The position numbers and the translations under genes were made by a program. The notes below the pieces were generated by a model that had not been told where the DNA came from, did no database searches, and was given only the letters and a program-made list of their open reading frames with translations. Below, piece by piece: positions 16,735 through 26,386 of a stretch of DNA of 64,000 nucleotides (position 1 is its first letter; each line of letters starts with the position of its first letter). This DNA comes from CAVZQN01 sp963837395 (GTDB taxonomy: Bacteria; Acidobacteriota; HRBIN11; JAKEFK01): contig CAWINI010000002.1 in NCBI GenBank assembly GCA_963837395.1, positions 434,001 through 498,000 of the forward strand, written 5' to 3'.

Positions 16735-19700
16735 TTACTCCGCGGCTTTCCAGAAAAATTTCGGTAGGTCTTGTTGCTGCGGCCACTCTTCGCGTAAAGT
16801 TTCCGCATCATATAGCACACCGTTTTTCACAACCCATTTGATTTTCACGGTGTTATGAATGTCCTGCAACGGATCTGCATCAAGCACCTGGAAGTCTGCT
16901 AATTTTCCGGATTCAATCGAGCCGAGATCTTGTGCGAATCCGATTTTATCTGCTGCAAGAATTGTAGATGCCCGAAGCGCTTCTATTGGTGTCATTCCTG
17001 AAACGCCATTCATACCGCCTTCGCCGGCCATAGCCCAAATTTCCCAGTGTGGACCTAATCCTTGAAGCTGGCCGTGTGCACCCAATGAAATATTTCCGCC
17101 AGCTCTTAAGACCTGTGCTGCGCCTTTAGCAACAATCGGGAAATGATATTCAGCCGGATTAATCCATGGATGTCTCCGGCCAAGCGGATCCAAAGATAGA
17201 TGTGGAACGAATCGATTTAATTTTGGATCATCATGCGGGTTTTGCGTTTGCCAATAATATAATTCGCCCCACGGTTCACCATATGCAACCAACAATGTCG
17301 GTGTGTAGTAGGTCTGCGATTTTGCAATCAAAGTAATTGCATCTTGTTGAAGTTCAAACGGCAATGCATGTTCGAATGCAGTAAAGCCATCAACAGTCAT
17401 ACTTAAATCAGTAAAAAATTCGCCGGCACCTTCAGCTGTTAATAACATATGTAATTGCCGGCACGCTTCAGCAAACCACAAACGCTGTTCTCTGCGGGGC
17501 TGCTGATAGACTTTGATCATCCGTGCGCCATAAGTCTTCATGCGTTTGACCTGGCGCAAAGCATCTTCTTGATTATTTACTTCGGCAAAGATGTCGGTTT
17601 GTTGGCCGCCATATAAAACCATTCCGGATGAATAAACACGGGGTCCTAACATCAACCCGGCTTCAACCATTTCAGCTTGCGAAAAAACATCGTACGTTGG
17701 AGCTGATGGATCATAAACTGTTGTAACTCCATACGCGAGATTCGCTGCATATTCCCATTTCAAATCAGGAAATATTTCGAGGCCTGAGTAATGCAAATGC
17801 GCATGCGTATCGATGAATCCTGGAATGATTGTTTTTCCTGATGCATCAATCACTTTGGAATTTTCTGGAATGGCTACTTGTCCGGCCGGCCCAACGTAAG
17901 TAATCCTGTTATTTGTTACCACCACATCTACGTTTTGCAGGACTTCATCACCTTTCATGGTAATGACTCTTGCATTTCGAAAAACAACCATCCCTTCCGG
18001 TGCGGGGCGAGGCATCGAAATTTTTAGAATGATTGCTTCTGATTTTGGGACTCGCTCTTCTTCTTTCGGCTTTTCTTTATCTTTGTCCTTTTTTTCTTCA
18101 TCACCCGCTTCCGCTTTTTTGCGTTGTGCTTCCGCAAATTGAATTGCAGATGTTAATGGAAGTCGATGATATTCATTCCCAAGAGTCCAGGTAATTGTTT
18201 TGCCATTGTCGGCCCAATTTACGAATCCGCCGGCTTCATTTGAGAGCCGCCACACCGGTACGGCACCTTCTTTTAATCCGACATCAGGTGGCTCTTTGAG
18301 CTGAGCAGCAGGCATTGCGGTTACGTAAACGTTATCGCGTGAAGTGAATGTAACCCATTGTTCATCCGGTGAAGGAACGATTTCGGCGATCGGTCCAAAA
18401 CGAAGATGTCTTCGTTTATCGGTTCCATCCAATCGGATTGATACCAATTCTGTTTTTGGATCATCTAACGGTTTTGCTGGTGGAATTGGATCGCGATAAT
18501 AAACGCGAGTTCCATCTTTGCTCCAAAAAGCCTGTGGATGATATCGATTTGCTTCACCAATGCGGATGCTGGTGATGTATTGTGGATCGCCGCCTTCTGC
18601 CGGAAGCCATCGAATTTCAAAAAGCTGTTCTTCTTCCGGTTGGCGTCCGCGAAATTCCAAACCGGATCCTTGAATGATTGAAATCTTATCGCCTTGCAAT
18701 GACCATTCAGGGTTAGTGTAATGTCCGGGCTTGCGAGTTAATTTTTGTGGAGCACCCGAACCATCTGCTGAAATTTTCCAAACATGTCCGCCTTCTGCAT
18801 CGCTCCATGTTACATAAGCAATCGATTTTCCATCGGGGGAAAATGCCGGAGCATATTCACGTTTCGGCAAGGTTGGATCATCTTTTGTTAAACGTCGCGG
18901 TTCACCAGCAGTCTTGCCGGCATTTAATTCTTGCAACCAGATTTTGCCGAATGCATCAAATGTAACCCAATGTCCATCAGGAGATTGATTGGTCCATCTT
19001 AAAATGTGCGCTTGCACAGGACCCATATCCATTTTGTCCTGGAACGTTACGCGTTGTGCAATCCATTGTTCAACTTTCGCGGTGAAATTAATTTGTGAAA
19101 CTTGCTTGCTTTGAATATCGAGTTTTTCTATCTTGCCATGATTTGAATAAATCAGAGACTTACCATCCGGCGTAACTGCGTAATTCGGATATAAATCGGA
19201 ACGTGTGAATCCTTCTTGTTCATCAGTGGTCAAGCCTTTGGCCAAAATTTTTTCTGATCCTGTTTCCAGATCGCGCCACACCATTACAGTGTCCGCATCC
19301 CTCCGGCTCAGGAAAAATAATGATTTGCCATCTGCACTAACTGCCGGACGCACCGCACCACCAAAGCCCTCAGTTAATTGCGCTGTTTCACCCGTTTTGC
19401 GATCGTATCGCATAATTTGCCAGAGCCCGGAGGATAAATCAGGGATGTAGTTGAATCGTTGTGCGCGTGCAGCGAAATAAATGTATCGGCCATCACGCGA
19501 AGCAACCGGACCTGATGCATTGTTCAGTTCATCAGAGGAAGTAAGTTTGATTCCAGTTCCACCTTGAACGTGATACATCCACAGTTCGATCGGCGGAATG
19601 CCTGCGCGTTTTCCATCTTCCTTTCGTGCAATCAAATAATTGCCATCCGGAGTCCATGCCGCTGACATCACATATGTATCTTTGTCTTTCACCAGAATAC

Positions 19701-20088
19701 GTGGATTGGTTCCATCAGAATTCATCAGCCACAAATTTTCCATACCACCGCGATCACTATCGAATGCAATTGTTTTTCCATCTGGCGAATAACGGGGATG
19801 CATGTCTAATGCAGGTCCTTTTGTGATCGCTTTTGCAGTGCCACCTGTGACAGGAAGTGTGTAGATGTCTCCCAGTAAATCAAAAACCAATGTTGAACCA
19901 TCGGGTGAAATATCGATCGACATCCATGTCCCTTCTGAGGTATCGAAACTGACATTCCTGGCGTTCGCTTGCGGCGCATTAATATTTTTTGCGACGTCAA
20001 GTTTTGCTTTGGTTTCAGATTTTGATTCCTTGCCGATTACCGGCATAGCAATTAAAACGACTAGAAACAGAAAAATGATTTTACGCAC
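16735..20088 (-). CDS. TolB-like propeller fused to amidohydrolase
   Basis: A 1,117-residue exported protein. A signal peptide (KIIFLFLVVLIAMPVIG) precedes two runs of TolB/WD40-like propeller blades with SPDGSTLVF, YSPDGKTIAFDS and FSPDGKSIAYVTW (about 45-650). A Lys/Glu-rich linker follows (about 655-690). The C-terminal amidohydrolase domain (about 705-1,105) starts with the usual VDVVVTNNRITYVG strand. Metal ligands are visible as DTHAHLH (His762 and His764), a Lys in MIKVYQQP, and later His residues in FEHALPF and LGAHGQ. The architecture is common in Acidobacteria and Bacteroidetes and is often annotated as imidazolonepropionase-like; the substrate is unknown. It likely acts in the periplasm or outside the cell. 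Confidence 0.9.
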   Translation of the reverse strand: MRKIIFLFLVVLIAMPVIGKESKSETKAKLDVAKNINAPQANARNVSFDTSEGTWMSIDISPDGSTLVFDLLGDIYTLPVTGGTAKAITKGPALDMHPRYSPDGKTIAFDSDRGGMENLWLMNSDGTNPRILVKDKDTYVMSAAWTPDGNYLIARKEDGKRAGIPPIELWMYHVQGGTGIKLTSSDELNNASGPVASRDGRYIYFAARAQRFNYIPDLSSGLWQIMRYDRKTGETAQLTEGFGGAVRPAVSADGKSLFFLSRRDADTVMVWRDLETGSEKILAKGLTTDEQEGFTRSDLYPNYAVTPDGKSLIYSNHGKIEKLDIQSKQVSQINFTAKVEQWIAQRVTFQDKMDMGPVQAHILRWTNQSPDGHWVTFDAFGKIWLQELNAGKTAGEPRRLTKDDPTLPKREYAPAFSPDGKSIAYVTWSDAEGGHVWKISADGSGAPQKLTRKPGHYTNPEWSLQGDKISIIQGSGLEFRGRQPEEEQLFEIRWLPAEGGDPQYITSIRIGEANRYHPQAFWSKDGTRVYYRDPIPPAKPLDDPKTELVSIRLDGTDKRRHLRFGPIAEIVPSPDEQWVTFTSRDNVYVTAMPAAQLKEPPDVGLKEGAVPVWRLSNEAGGFVNWADNGKTITWTLGNEYHRLPLTSAIQFAEAQRKKAEAGDEEKKDKDKEKPKEEERVPKSEAIILKISMPRPAPEGMVVFRNARVITMKGDEVLQNVDVVVTNNRITYVGPAGQVAIPENSKVIDASGKTIIPGFIDTHAHLHYSGLEIFPDLKWEYAANLAYGVTTVYDPSAPTYDVFSQAEMVEAGLMLGPRVYSSGMVLYGGQQTDIFAEVNNQEDALRQVKRMKTYGARMIKVYQQPRREQRLWFAEACRQLHMLLTAEGAGEFFTDLSMTVDGFTAFEHALPFELQQDAITLIAKSQTYYTPTLLVAYGEPWGELYYWQTQNPHDDPKLNRFVPHLSLDPLGRRHPWINPAEYHFPIVAKGAAQVLRAGGNISLGAHGQLQGLGPHWEIWAMAGEGGMNGVSGMTPIEALRASTILAADKIGFAQDLGSIESGKLADFQVLDADPLQDIHNTVKIKWVVKNGVLYDAETLREEWPQQQDLPKFFWKAAE

Positions 20089-20191
20089 AGCTCCTCGCTT
20101 CCCTTTATTTGGATTTTTTTGAATAGTCGGATATCAGAACTTACAAACAGCCCTGGGTTGAAGTATTAGACGCATTACAAGTACAAAAGGT

Positions 20192-20908
20192 TCACCCGGA
20201 ATCTTTTTTAACGCTGAGATCGCCAAGGTTTTCTATCAATTGTTTGGCCAATACTGGCGCTTTTTCGTCGTGTTTGAGATAGCAATATACATCTTTATCC
20301 TGGGATTTGATCCAATTTGCCCATGACATCAGCTCATCATTTGAATAATCACCTTTTCGCAGTCTCATATAAATGAAAGGCCCGGTTACCACCTTGACCG
20401 CTTCAGATTCTTCAGCTTCCACAACACCCAAAGAACAATTTTGTGATTTTAGCAGCTCGTAGGTATCCTCCGAAAACCAGGATATGTGTCTGAATTCAAA
20501 AGCCAGCATTCCTTTTTTAGCATAGTTTCTTAAAAATTCTTCCAAAACCGCAGTATCCTTTTTGAAGTTCGGTGGAAGTTGAACCAGAATCGGTCCCATT
20601 TTATCCATTAATCCGGCGGCACCTTCAAGAAATGCGTTCATTTCTGAATCAGCTCCCTTGAGTCGTCTAATGTGAGTTATCTTCTGAGTAAGCTTCAATG
20701 TAAATGAAAAATCTTGCGGCACACTTTCGTACCATCCTTCAGTGGTTTTGCGTGAAGGGAGTCTGTAAAACGTGTTGTTGATTTCTGTTGTTTTGAAATG
20801 TTCAGCGTAATAGCTCAAATAACTTTTTGTAGGTAAATCATCCGGATAAAACGTTCCTTTCCATTCAGGGTAAGAAAATCCGGATGTGCCGATTAGAATT
20901 CTGGACAT
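20192..20908 (-). CDS. DUF72 (YecE) family protein
   Basis: A 238-residue TIM-barrel-like protein of the DUF72/YecE family. It starts with the canonical IGTSGFSYPEWKGTFYP and continues with EINNTFYRLPSRKT, FTLKLTQKITH, GPILVQLPPNF and FEFRHISWF. Length is normal. The biochemical role of the family is not established. The ATG lacks a clear ribosome binding site. The last ten or so codons (LGDLSVKKDSG) are read from a copy of the dispersed AATCTTTTTTAACGC repeat, so the native C-terminus may have been replaced or extended by repeat insertion. No operon partner is obvious; flanking spaces are filled with repeats. Confidence 0.9.
   Translation of the reverse strand: MSRILIGTSGFSYPEWKGTFYPDDLPTKSYLSYYAEHFKTTEINNTFYRLPSRKTTEGWYESVPQDFSFTLKLTQKITHIRRLKGADSEMNAFLEGAAGLMDKMGPILVQLPPNFKKDTAVLEEFLRNYAKKGMLAFEFRHISWFSEDTYELLKSQNCSLGVVEAEESEAVKVVTGPFIYMRLRKGDYSNDELMSWANWIKSQDKDVYCYLKHDEKAPVLAKQLIENLGDLSVKKDSG
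20200..20224. repeat. Half copy of the AATCTTTTTTAACGC element, inside the DUF72 3' end
   Basis: The 25 bases match 4540-4564 with one difference. Here only the left arm is present, and it is read as the C-terminal codons of the DUF72 gene. Confidence 0.7.
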
Positions 20909-20910
20909 AT

Positions 20911-20980
20911 GAAAACTGAAAACTGAAAACTGAAAACGTAAAACGTAATGCGTAAGAGCGCTATTACGGATTACGCATAA
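20911..20980. repeat. GTAAAACG / TTACGGATTACGCAT repeat cluster
   Basis: Tandem GAAAACT units run into GTAAAACGTAATGCGTAA and, after nine bases, the inverted TTACGGATTACGCAT. The same words occur at 44281-44347, 51825-51925, 57326-57360 and inside the CDS start at 57876-57915. Confidence 0.7.
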
Positions 20981-20983
20981 GGA

Positions 20984-23374
20984 TCAGAAGTTAATACTTA
21001 CTTCACCGGTTATGTTTCGTTTTAAAATGTCCCCAAAAATATGTTGCTGTACTTCTTCATTAAACATATTCGTCACTTTTAATGTTGTTGTTAATCTTCC
21101 ATTTAACCAATGCACTCCAAAAGATCCATTGACCATGGTGTATGAATCTGTTGCGCCCCAGAAGCGCGCATCCAGAACATCGGTCCAGAAAGCTTCACCG
21201 GAATAATTCACATTTAGATTTCCCAGGAAGCGGGGATCATTGTAACTGAATCCGGCATTGAAACGATTGTTTGCTGGAAATCCAAGTTCACCAGGCGGAA
21301 ATGTGCCATCAGGATCATCCAGAATTTCCGGATCTTTTTGATACGAATAATTTGCAAATACTGAAATATGATCAGTCACAACTTGATCAAGGGAAATTTC
21401 AATGCCTTGATTTCGAATCGGACCGAGATTCAAATACGTAAACTCTGATGGAAATACAATTCCGCGTGATGCCAGAAAGCCGATGATTGCTGGATCCAGC
21501 GGCCAGCCTGGCGGAGGATTTTGCGGAGTATACACACCCACCGGTACGAAATTAATATTTTGATCGGTGTCGTTGATGTAATAACTGAAACTTACAATTG
21601 TGCGGCCGCCAAACTCACCGGTGTATCCGACTTCGTACGCATCAAGCTGTTCTTCCTGCAAATCTTCATTCCCCACAGCTCGTGTGATAATTGGAAACAC
21701 CGGAATTGGTGCGCCAAACGGACGAAGATCAATCGTTGCCGTGATGATTGTGACATCAAGGAAATTGTTTACCAGGGAGGGTGCACGAAATGCACGGTTA
21801 TACGATGCCCGAAGTGTATGTCCCTGCGACGGTTTGTACATGAAAGTAAGGCGCGGTGAAAAAACTGCGCCATCCAGAACATCGAAATAATCAACGCGTC
21901 CACCAACAACAAAGCGGAATTTTTCGGTAAATATTTCGTCCTGTACGTAACCGCCAGACTCCGTACGGTTATCGCCGCGAGGCGCAAGCGAAAGATCAAA
22001 ACTGTTTTGCCGGAAATTTCCGCCGAAAGTTAATACGTTGTTTCCACCAAAAAGTAACGAATGCCCTGCTTCAACATCGTAAGTCTTCGTATCAAACAAA
22101 AATTCAATCGGTTTACCGGTAACATCTCGTGTTAAAAGGTTAGTTGCATCACCATCAAGAATGTTTGTGAAGAAATTCAACTTAAAATTACCATTTGAAT
22201 AGTTGACTTTGCCGTAACCAAGTTTCGATCCGCTATCAATATCAAACGGACCAATTCCGGTGTGAATAATTCCTTCCGTTCCCGCAATTCCCGCTGCATA
22301 AATAATTTTTGAATCCTCTGATAATTCTTGATCTAACCGGAAGTCGAATTTGGGTTGACGTGTTCCATCATTTTGAAAAGCTACAGCAGAATAGGGAAAT
22401 CCACCTGTTGGAATATTTGTGTTTGGAACATGACTGGGAGGAATAATTCCCGCCGGTCTTGCAAATGGATCGGAATCAAAATAGCCTGCTGAAATTTTGT
22501 AGGACCAGGTATCATTCAAGATTTGAGCGTGGGTAATACTTCCGCCGAAAGTTCCTCCCGCATCTTCATCTGGACCACCTTCTACATCGCGATCAAAAAC
22601 TCCACCGGAAAATGTAAGAGTTGTTCCGGCAATTTCACGCGGACTCTTTGTAATAATGTTCACTACACCGGTCTGCGCATTGGCTCCCCATACTGCGGAT
22701 GCCGGGCCACGAATCACTTCAATTTGTTTAATTTCGTTCATATTGACCGGCAAAAAATCCCAGAGAACAAATCCAAAAAAATCCTGGTAAATCGTGCGGC
22801 CATCTAAAAGTGCCAGCTGCGATGTGGCAAGTGTTGATGTTGCTTGTCTGCTGGTTACATTAATATCGCGCGCGGAGGTTTGAATTACATTCACACCAGG
22901 AACGGCGCGCAGAAGATCGCCATAATTTTCAGCCGGACTCGTTTCAATTTGATCGCCACTCAAAACGCTCATCGTTGCTGGCGCATCAATTAGTGGTGTT
23001 TCAATCTTTGATGCACTCACTACCATCGTTTCTTCAAGGCCACCAGCTTTCATCGTAAATGGCATTTCAGAAGTGCCAGTTGAAACCTGAACTTCCGCCT
23101 GGTTGATCGACGAAAATCCGGATAGCTCAACTTTAATGTTGTAAGCTCCAGGTGCAATTCCGGAGATTTCATATTTTCCAGAGCTATCAGTAACTGCCGA
23201 TTTTTTCGCCGTATTTGACGAAACGATTACTAATGCCCCCGGAAGTGGTTGGCCATCTTCGTCTTTTACTTCTCCGGAAATTGTTCCCGTAGATTCCTGG
23301 CTGATCGCCAGATCATTGAAACTACTAACGGACGTAAGCAGTAACAGGATAAAGAGATAGTTGGTGTGTCTCAT
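20984..23374 (-). CDS. TonB-dependent receptor with CarboxypepD regulatory-like domain
   Basis: A 796-residue outer-membrane protein. A signal peptide (about 1-26) precedes a carboxypeptidase-regulatory-like beta sandwich (GTISGEVKDEDGQPLPGALVIV, about 30-110). The plug domain follows (about 120-235) with LLRAVPGVNVIQ and IEVIRGPASAVWGANAQTGVVNIITKSP, and then a 22-strand type barrel up to the C-terminal Phe (TGEVSINF). This is the classic TonB-dependent receptor order; members import large or scarce ligands such as siderophores, vitamins or glycans using TonB energy. The ligand cannot be inferred because no uptake genes flank it. The C-terminal Phe expected for barrel insertion is present. 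It is transcribed alone. Confidence 0.93.
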   Translation of the reverse strand: MRHTNYLFILLLLTSVSSFNDLAISQESTGTISGEVKDEDGQPLPGALVIVSSNTAKKSAVTDSSGKYEISGIAPGAYNIKVELSGFSSINQAEVQVSTGTSEMPFTMKAGGLEETMVVSASKIETPLIDAPATMSVLSGDQIETSPAENYGDLLRAVPGVNVIQTSARDINVTSRQATSTLATSQLALLDGRTIYQDFFGFVLWDFLPVNMNEIKQIEVIRGPASAVWGANAQTGVVNIITKSPREIAGTTLTFSGGVFDRDVEGGPDEDAGGTFGGSITHAQILNDTWSYKISAGYFDSDPFARPAGIIPPSHVPNTNIPTGGFPYSAVAFQNDGTRQPKFDFRLDQELSEDSKIIYAAGIAGTEGIIHTGIGPFDIDSGSKLGYGKVNYSNGNFKLNFFTNILDGDATNLLTRDVTGKPIEFLFDTKTYDVEAGHSLLFGGNNVLTFGGNFRQNSFDLSLAPRGDNRTESGGYVQDEIFTEKFRFVVGGRVDYFDVLDGAVFSPRLTFMYKPSQGHTLRASYNRAFRAPSLVNNFLDVTIITATIDLRPFGAPIPVFPIITRAVGNEDLQEEQLDAYEVGYTGEFGGRTIVSFSYYINDTDQNINFVPVGVYTPQNPPPGWPLDPAIIGFLASRGIVFPSEFTYLNLGPIRNQGIEISLDQVVTDHISVFANYSYQKDPEILDDPDGTFPPGELGFPANNRFNAGFSYNDPRFLGNLNVNYSGEAFWTDVLDARFWGATDSYTMVNGSFGVHWLNGRLTTTLKVTNMFNEEVQQHIFGDILKRNITGEVSINF

Positions 23375-23494
23375 TTAGTCCCCACTGGTTTAGAAGAAAC
23401 AGTTTCATGAATGTGATGGCTGAAAAGTGAGACGAGTATTCAAACGTCACTATCTTAACATTGAGTTAAGTAGTGACCAAGAGAGGGACTTTTT

Positions 23495-24028
23495 TTAACG
23501 TGATGCTAAGAGTGCTCGCGTAAATAATCCAAGACTAAGCGTTCTTAAAACGATTCCAAATAATCCAGGACGTCCTGCGCCATAAAATGCTAATGCACTT
23601 CCGATTGCGCCGATCATGCGAGCCGATGGAGTCCACCGACCTGTGCCGTCTTTCACATATTCACCAGCGCGTTTGCCAGCCACAACTGCGTAGTCAGCGG
23701 TGACCTTGCCCGCTTGTCTTGCATAATTTGGAGCTTCCTTCGATGCAGCTTTGGACCATTCAGAGGCACGTTCTCCGGCGCCTCGTAAATATTCCTGAGC
23801 CGTTTTTCCAAAACTTTGAGCGCGGGCTCCAATTTGTCGCGAAAATTCCGGAGCACGTTCCCGCACTACATCGGAATATTCATCCCACATTTCTTCTGCC
23901 GTACTTAACCCTTTTTCGAATCTTTTCCGCAACTGCGCGCGGCGTTTTTTCCCTTCCTTTTCGTCCATCAAATACAAAGCGGCTGCTCCCGCCCCAATCG
24001 CTCCAAAAAGTAAAAGTGCTTTACCCAT
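23495..24028 (-). CDS. YtxH-like membrane-anchored protein
   Basis: A 177-residue protein with an N-terminal hydrophobic anchor (LLLFGAIGAGAAALYLMDEKEGKKRR), similar to the glycine-rich membrane anchor followed by a basic patch in YtxH-like proteins. The middle is a long amphipathic helix with a rough 11-residue periodicity of Ala, Arg and Glu (about 30-130). The C-terminal hydrophobic and glycine segment (ARMIGAIGSALAFYGAGRPGLFG) could form one or two further membrane passes. GAGGTG upstream of the ATG supports the start. The function is unknown; an envelope-stress or scaffold role is a guess based on similar proteins. It is divergent from the SagB-type gene. Confidence 0.6.
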   Translation of the reverse strand: MGKALLLFGAIGAGAAALYLMDEKEGKKRRAQLRKRFEKGLSTAEEMWDEYSDVVRERAPEFSRQIGARAQSFGKTAQEYLRGAGERASEWSKAASKEAPNYARQAGKVTADYAVVAGKRAGEYVKDGTGRWTPSARMIGAIGSALAFYGAGRPGLFGIVLRTLSLGLFTRALLASR

Positions 24029-24122
24029 TAGCGCACCTCGCTATTATTCTTCTCTTAATCTAGTCCTAAATACCCGCTGTAACCAGCCTTATCTTAGAAA
24101 GTAAGCTAAAGTTGGTATAGGA

Positions 24123-25799
24123 ATGAAAATCCCATTCTTCTCACAAAGGCAGAATAAAGCCGCCCTGTCGGTGCCGGCTGACAGAATTGCTCAGCAGGAT
24201 CCTTCAGACATTATCCTCCAATATCACGAAGAGACAAAACATCATTACTATAGATTTGCACCTTCTCTGGGCTATTTGGATTGGGACAATCAACCTGATC
24301 CTTTTCGGCGTTTTCAAGGATCGCCGTTACAGACCCTTCCTCTTCTGCCTATTTCTGAAACTCCTTCCTACGCCTCCTTATTTAATCCGCGAAACATTTC
24401 TCCGGAGCCAGTTCATGTAAATTCAATCTCCCGATTTCTCAGAAATGCTCTTGCGATTTCAGCATGGAAACGCCAATTGGATGAACGCTGGTCGCTTCGC
24501 GTAAATCCATCAAGCGGAAATCTACATCCAACTGAAGGATATTTGATCCTTCCAAAACCAATTTTTGAACTTGATGGCGGTGTTTATCATTATTCGTCGC
24601 GTGAACATGCATTAGAACAGCGTGCGAAATTTAACATCGGTTCATTTGAAAATATTTTTTTTATCGGCTTGTCATCGATTCATTGGAGAGAATCGTGGAA
24701 ATATGGTGAGCGTGGTTTTCGATATTGTCAGCATGATGCCGGTCATGCAATAGCATCACTGGGAATTTCTGCCGCACTTCTTGGTTGGCGATTGGTAATG
24801 CTGGATGAGCTTGGAGACCAAGAGGTAAGCCAAATACTTGGTCTCGATCGAGCCTCGGATTTTGAGCAAGCGGAAGATGAGCATCCAATATGTATTGCTG
24901 CTGTGGTGCCGTATCAACGATCGATCAACATTGAAATTCCTGATTCTGAAATCGATGCAATTTCAAAAGCAGAATGGATGGGGCATGCAAATTTGTTGAG
25001 TGAGAGTCATGTTGATTGGCAGATTGTCAATCTAGCTGCAGCAGCAACGTTCAAAGAGCAAACACGATCAGTGAATCTGCAATCGAATCAGAATTTGAAT
25101 TCTGTGCTTATGCCTGAGAATTACGATTCATTGAGTGCCGAAAAAATAATTCAGCAGCGGAGGAGTTGTCTTGGTTTGGATGGGATCACATCAATTTCGC
25201 GCGATATTTTTTATTCAATGTTGAATAGAGTTATTCCTTCGCATTTCTTATTCGATGCACTATCGCAAATGAGAAAACCAAGAATTCATTTCGCGATTTT
25301 TGTTCATCGCGTTGAAGGTCTGGATCCGGGTTTGTATTTTCTAGTTCGCGATTCAACTGCGTTAGAACCTTTGAAGTCTGCAATGAATCCAAAATTTCAA
25401 TGGCAAATTCCTGTTGGATGTCCGGAATCACTTGGATTGTATTTGTTGGAAACTGGAGATTATCGGGGAAGAGCGACAGGAGTAGCATGTGACCAGGACA
25501 TCGGCGGAAACGGTGTCTTTTCACTTGGAATGATTGCGGAATTCGAAGAACCGATTCGCACAATTGGTTCATGGATGTATCGAGGTTTGTTTTGGGAAGC
25601 AGGTTTCGTTGGACAAATCTTGTATTTAGAAGCGGAAGCAGCAGGAATTCGAGCAACGGGTATCGGTTGTTATTTTGATGATCCAATGCATGAATTGCTC
25701 GGATTGAAAGGACGTCAATTTCAGGATTTGTATCACTTCACAATGGGTGGTCCGGTGGAAGATGAGCGATTAACGACGGAGCCAGCATACGAAAGATGA
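24123..25799 (+). CDS. SagB/ThcOx-type nitroreductase family protein (two domains)
   Basis: A 558-residue protein with two nitroreductase-like halves. The first (about 90-270) contains SLRVNPSSGNLHPTEGYLILP, a strong SagB/ThcOx signature, with GGVYHYSSREHALEQR and CQHDAGHAIASLGISAALLGW. The second (about 335-555) contains IIQQRRSCLGLDG, DPGLYFLVRD and FWEAGFVGQILYLEAEAAGIRATGIGCYFDD. SagB-type enzymes use FMN to oxidise azoline heterocycles in peptide natural products, but the two-domain stand-alone form is widespread without any precursor peptide. No precursor, cyclodehydratase or protease gene is nearby here, so a peptide-modifying role is not supported. There is no signal peptide. A hairpin follows the stop codon. 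Confidence 0.85.
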   Translation: MKIPFFSQRQNKAALSVPADRIAQQDPSDIILQYHEETKHHYYRFAPSLGYLDWDNQPDPFRRFQGSPLQTLPLLPISETPSYASLFNPRNISPEPVHVNSISRFLRNALAISAWKRQLDERWSLRVNPSSGNLHPTEGYLILPKPIFELDGGVYHYSSREHALEQRAKFNIGSFENIFFIGLSSIHWRESWKYGERGFRYCQHDAGHAIASLGISAALLGWRLVMLDELGDQEVSQILGLDRASDFEQAEDEHPICIAAVVPYQRSINIEIPDSEIDAISKAEWMGHANLLSESHVDWQIVNLAAAATFKEQTRSVNLQSNQNLNSVLMPENYDSLSAEKIIQQRRSCLGLDGITSISRDIFYSMLNRVIPSHFLFDALSQMRKPRIHFAIFVHRVEGLDPGLYFLVRDSTALEPLKSAMNPKFQWQIPVGCPESLGLYLLETGDYRGRATGVACDQDIGGNGVFSLGMIAEFEEPIRTIGSWMYRGLFWEAGFVGQILYLEAEAAGIRATGIGCYFDDPMHELLGLKGRQFQDLYHFTMGGPVEDERLTTEPAYER

Positions 25800-25821
25800 G
25801 GGGCGACTTTGCAGTCGCCCC
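25800..25821. terminator. Hairpin between convergent genes
   Basis: GGGGCGAC and GTCGCCCC form a perfect 8-bp stem around a 6-base loop directly after the SagB-type stop codon and 8 bases before the SmbP-like stop codon. No U-run follows on either strand, so it is a weak or factor-dependent terminator. Confidence 0.5.
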
Positions 25822-25828
25822 AGAAAAA

Positions 25829-26335
25829 TTACTTGTTGGCCGCTTGAGCCGCTAGTTTTAACTCTTTTTGCGCTTGTTCTAAAAGCGTCTTGGCCTTTTC
25901 TGCATGTCCACCAAGATCATATTCATTTGCTTTTTGCGCAGCGACAACGCTGGTATACGCGCTTTCGATGTAAGACTGCGCTTTTGCGATATTCGCATGT
26001 TTGGTTTCGCTGACATTTGGTTCCGGAATATCTTCAGGGCGCATTACATTTTCTGTGTTTCCATCTGCATTTTGATTTGCTGTGAGTGCCGCCTGCTTTA
26101 AATGATCGTTCGCCTCCGCCAAATATGATTTGGCTTTATCAGCATGTCCTCCCAAATCGTATTCATTAGCTTTTTGGGCATCAACAACCTTTTGATACGC
26201 CAAATTCACCAAATATTGCGCCTTAGCAAGATTCGGATGTTTGGACACGCTTACGTTTTGAGCTGGTGTATCGGCATAGACTGCAACGGCAGCAAAAATT
26301 AAAAAACAACAGAAAGCTAGAAGTGATTTTTTCAT
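25829..26335 (-). CDS. Duplicated SmbP-like exported small protein
   Basis: A 168-residue exported protein: a signal peptide (about 1-22, ending VYADT) and then two tandem copies of a helical unit of about 60 residues. Both copies contain KHxNxAKAQ near their start and the identical run AQKANEYDLGGHA followed by KAK and an amphipathic helix. The two units are separated by an acidic linker (RPEDIPEPNVSE). The His/Ala-rich helical pattern resembles small periplasmic metal-binding protein SmbP, though His is sparser here, so metal binding is only suggested. The ATG at 26335 has GGAGG 7 bases upstream, deciding against the longer reading from 26383. The gene upstream is the CHAP-like protein, 51 bases away on the same strand. 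Confidence 0.68.
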   Translation of the reverse strand: MKKSLLAFCCFLIFAAVAVYADTPAQNVSVSKHPNLAKAQYLVNLAYQKVVDAQKANEYDLGGHADKAKSYLAEANDHLKQAALTANQNADGNTENVMRPEDIPEPNVSETKHANIAKAQSYIESAYTSVVAAQKANEYDLGGHAEKAKTLLEQAQKELKLAAQAANK

Positions 26336-26386
26336 GGAACACCTCCACAGAATCAAATCTATGCCGTCACCGCAAACAGCCAAGTT

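Noticed and set aside
24123..25799. Azole-modified peptide cluster around the SagB-type gene
   Set aside because: No precursor peptide, cyclodehydratase or maturation protease nearby, and the two-domain form is common outside such clusters.
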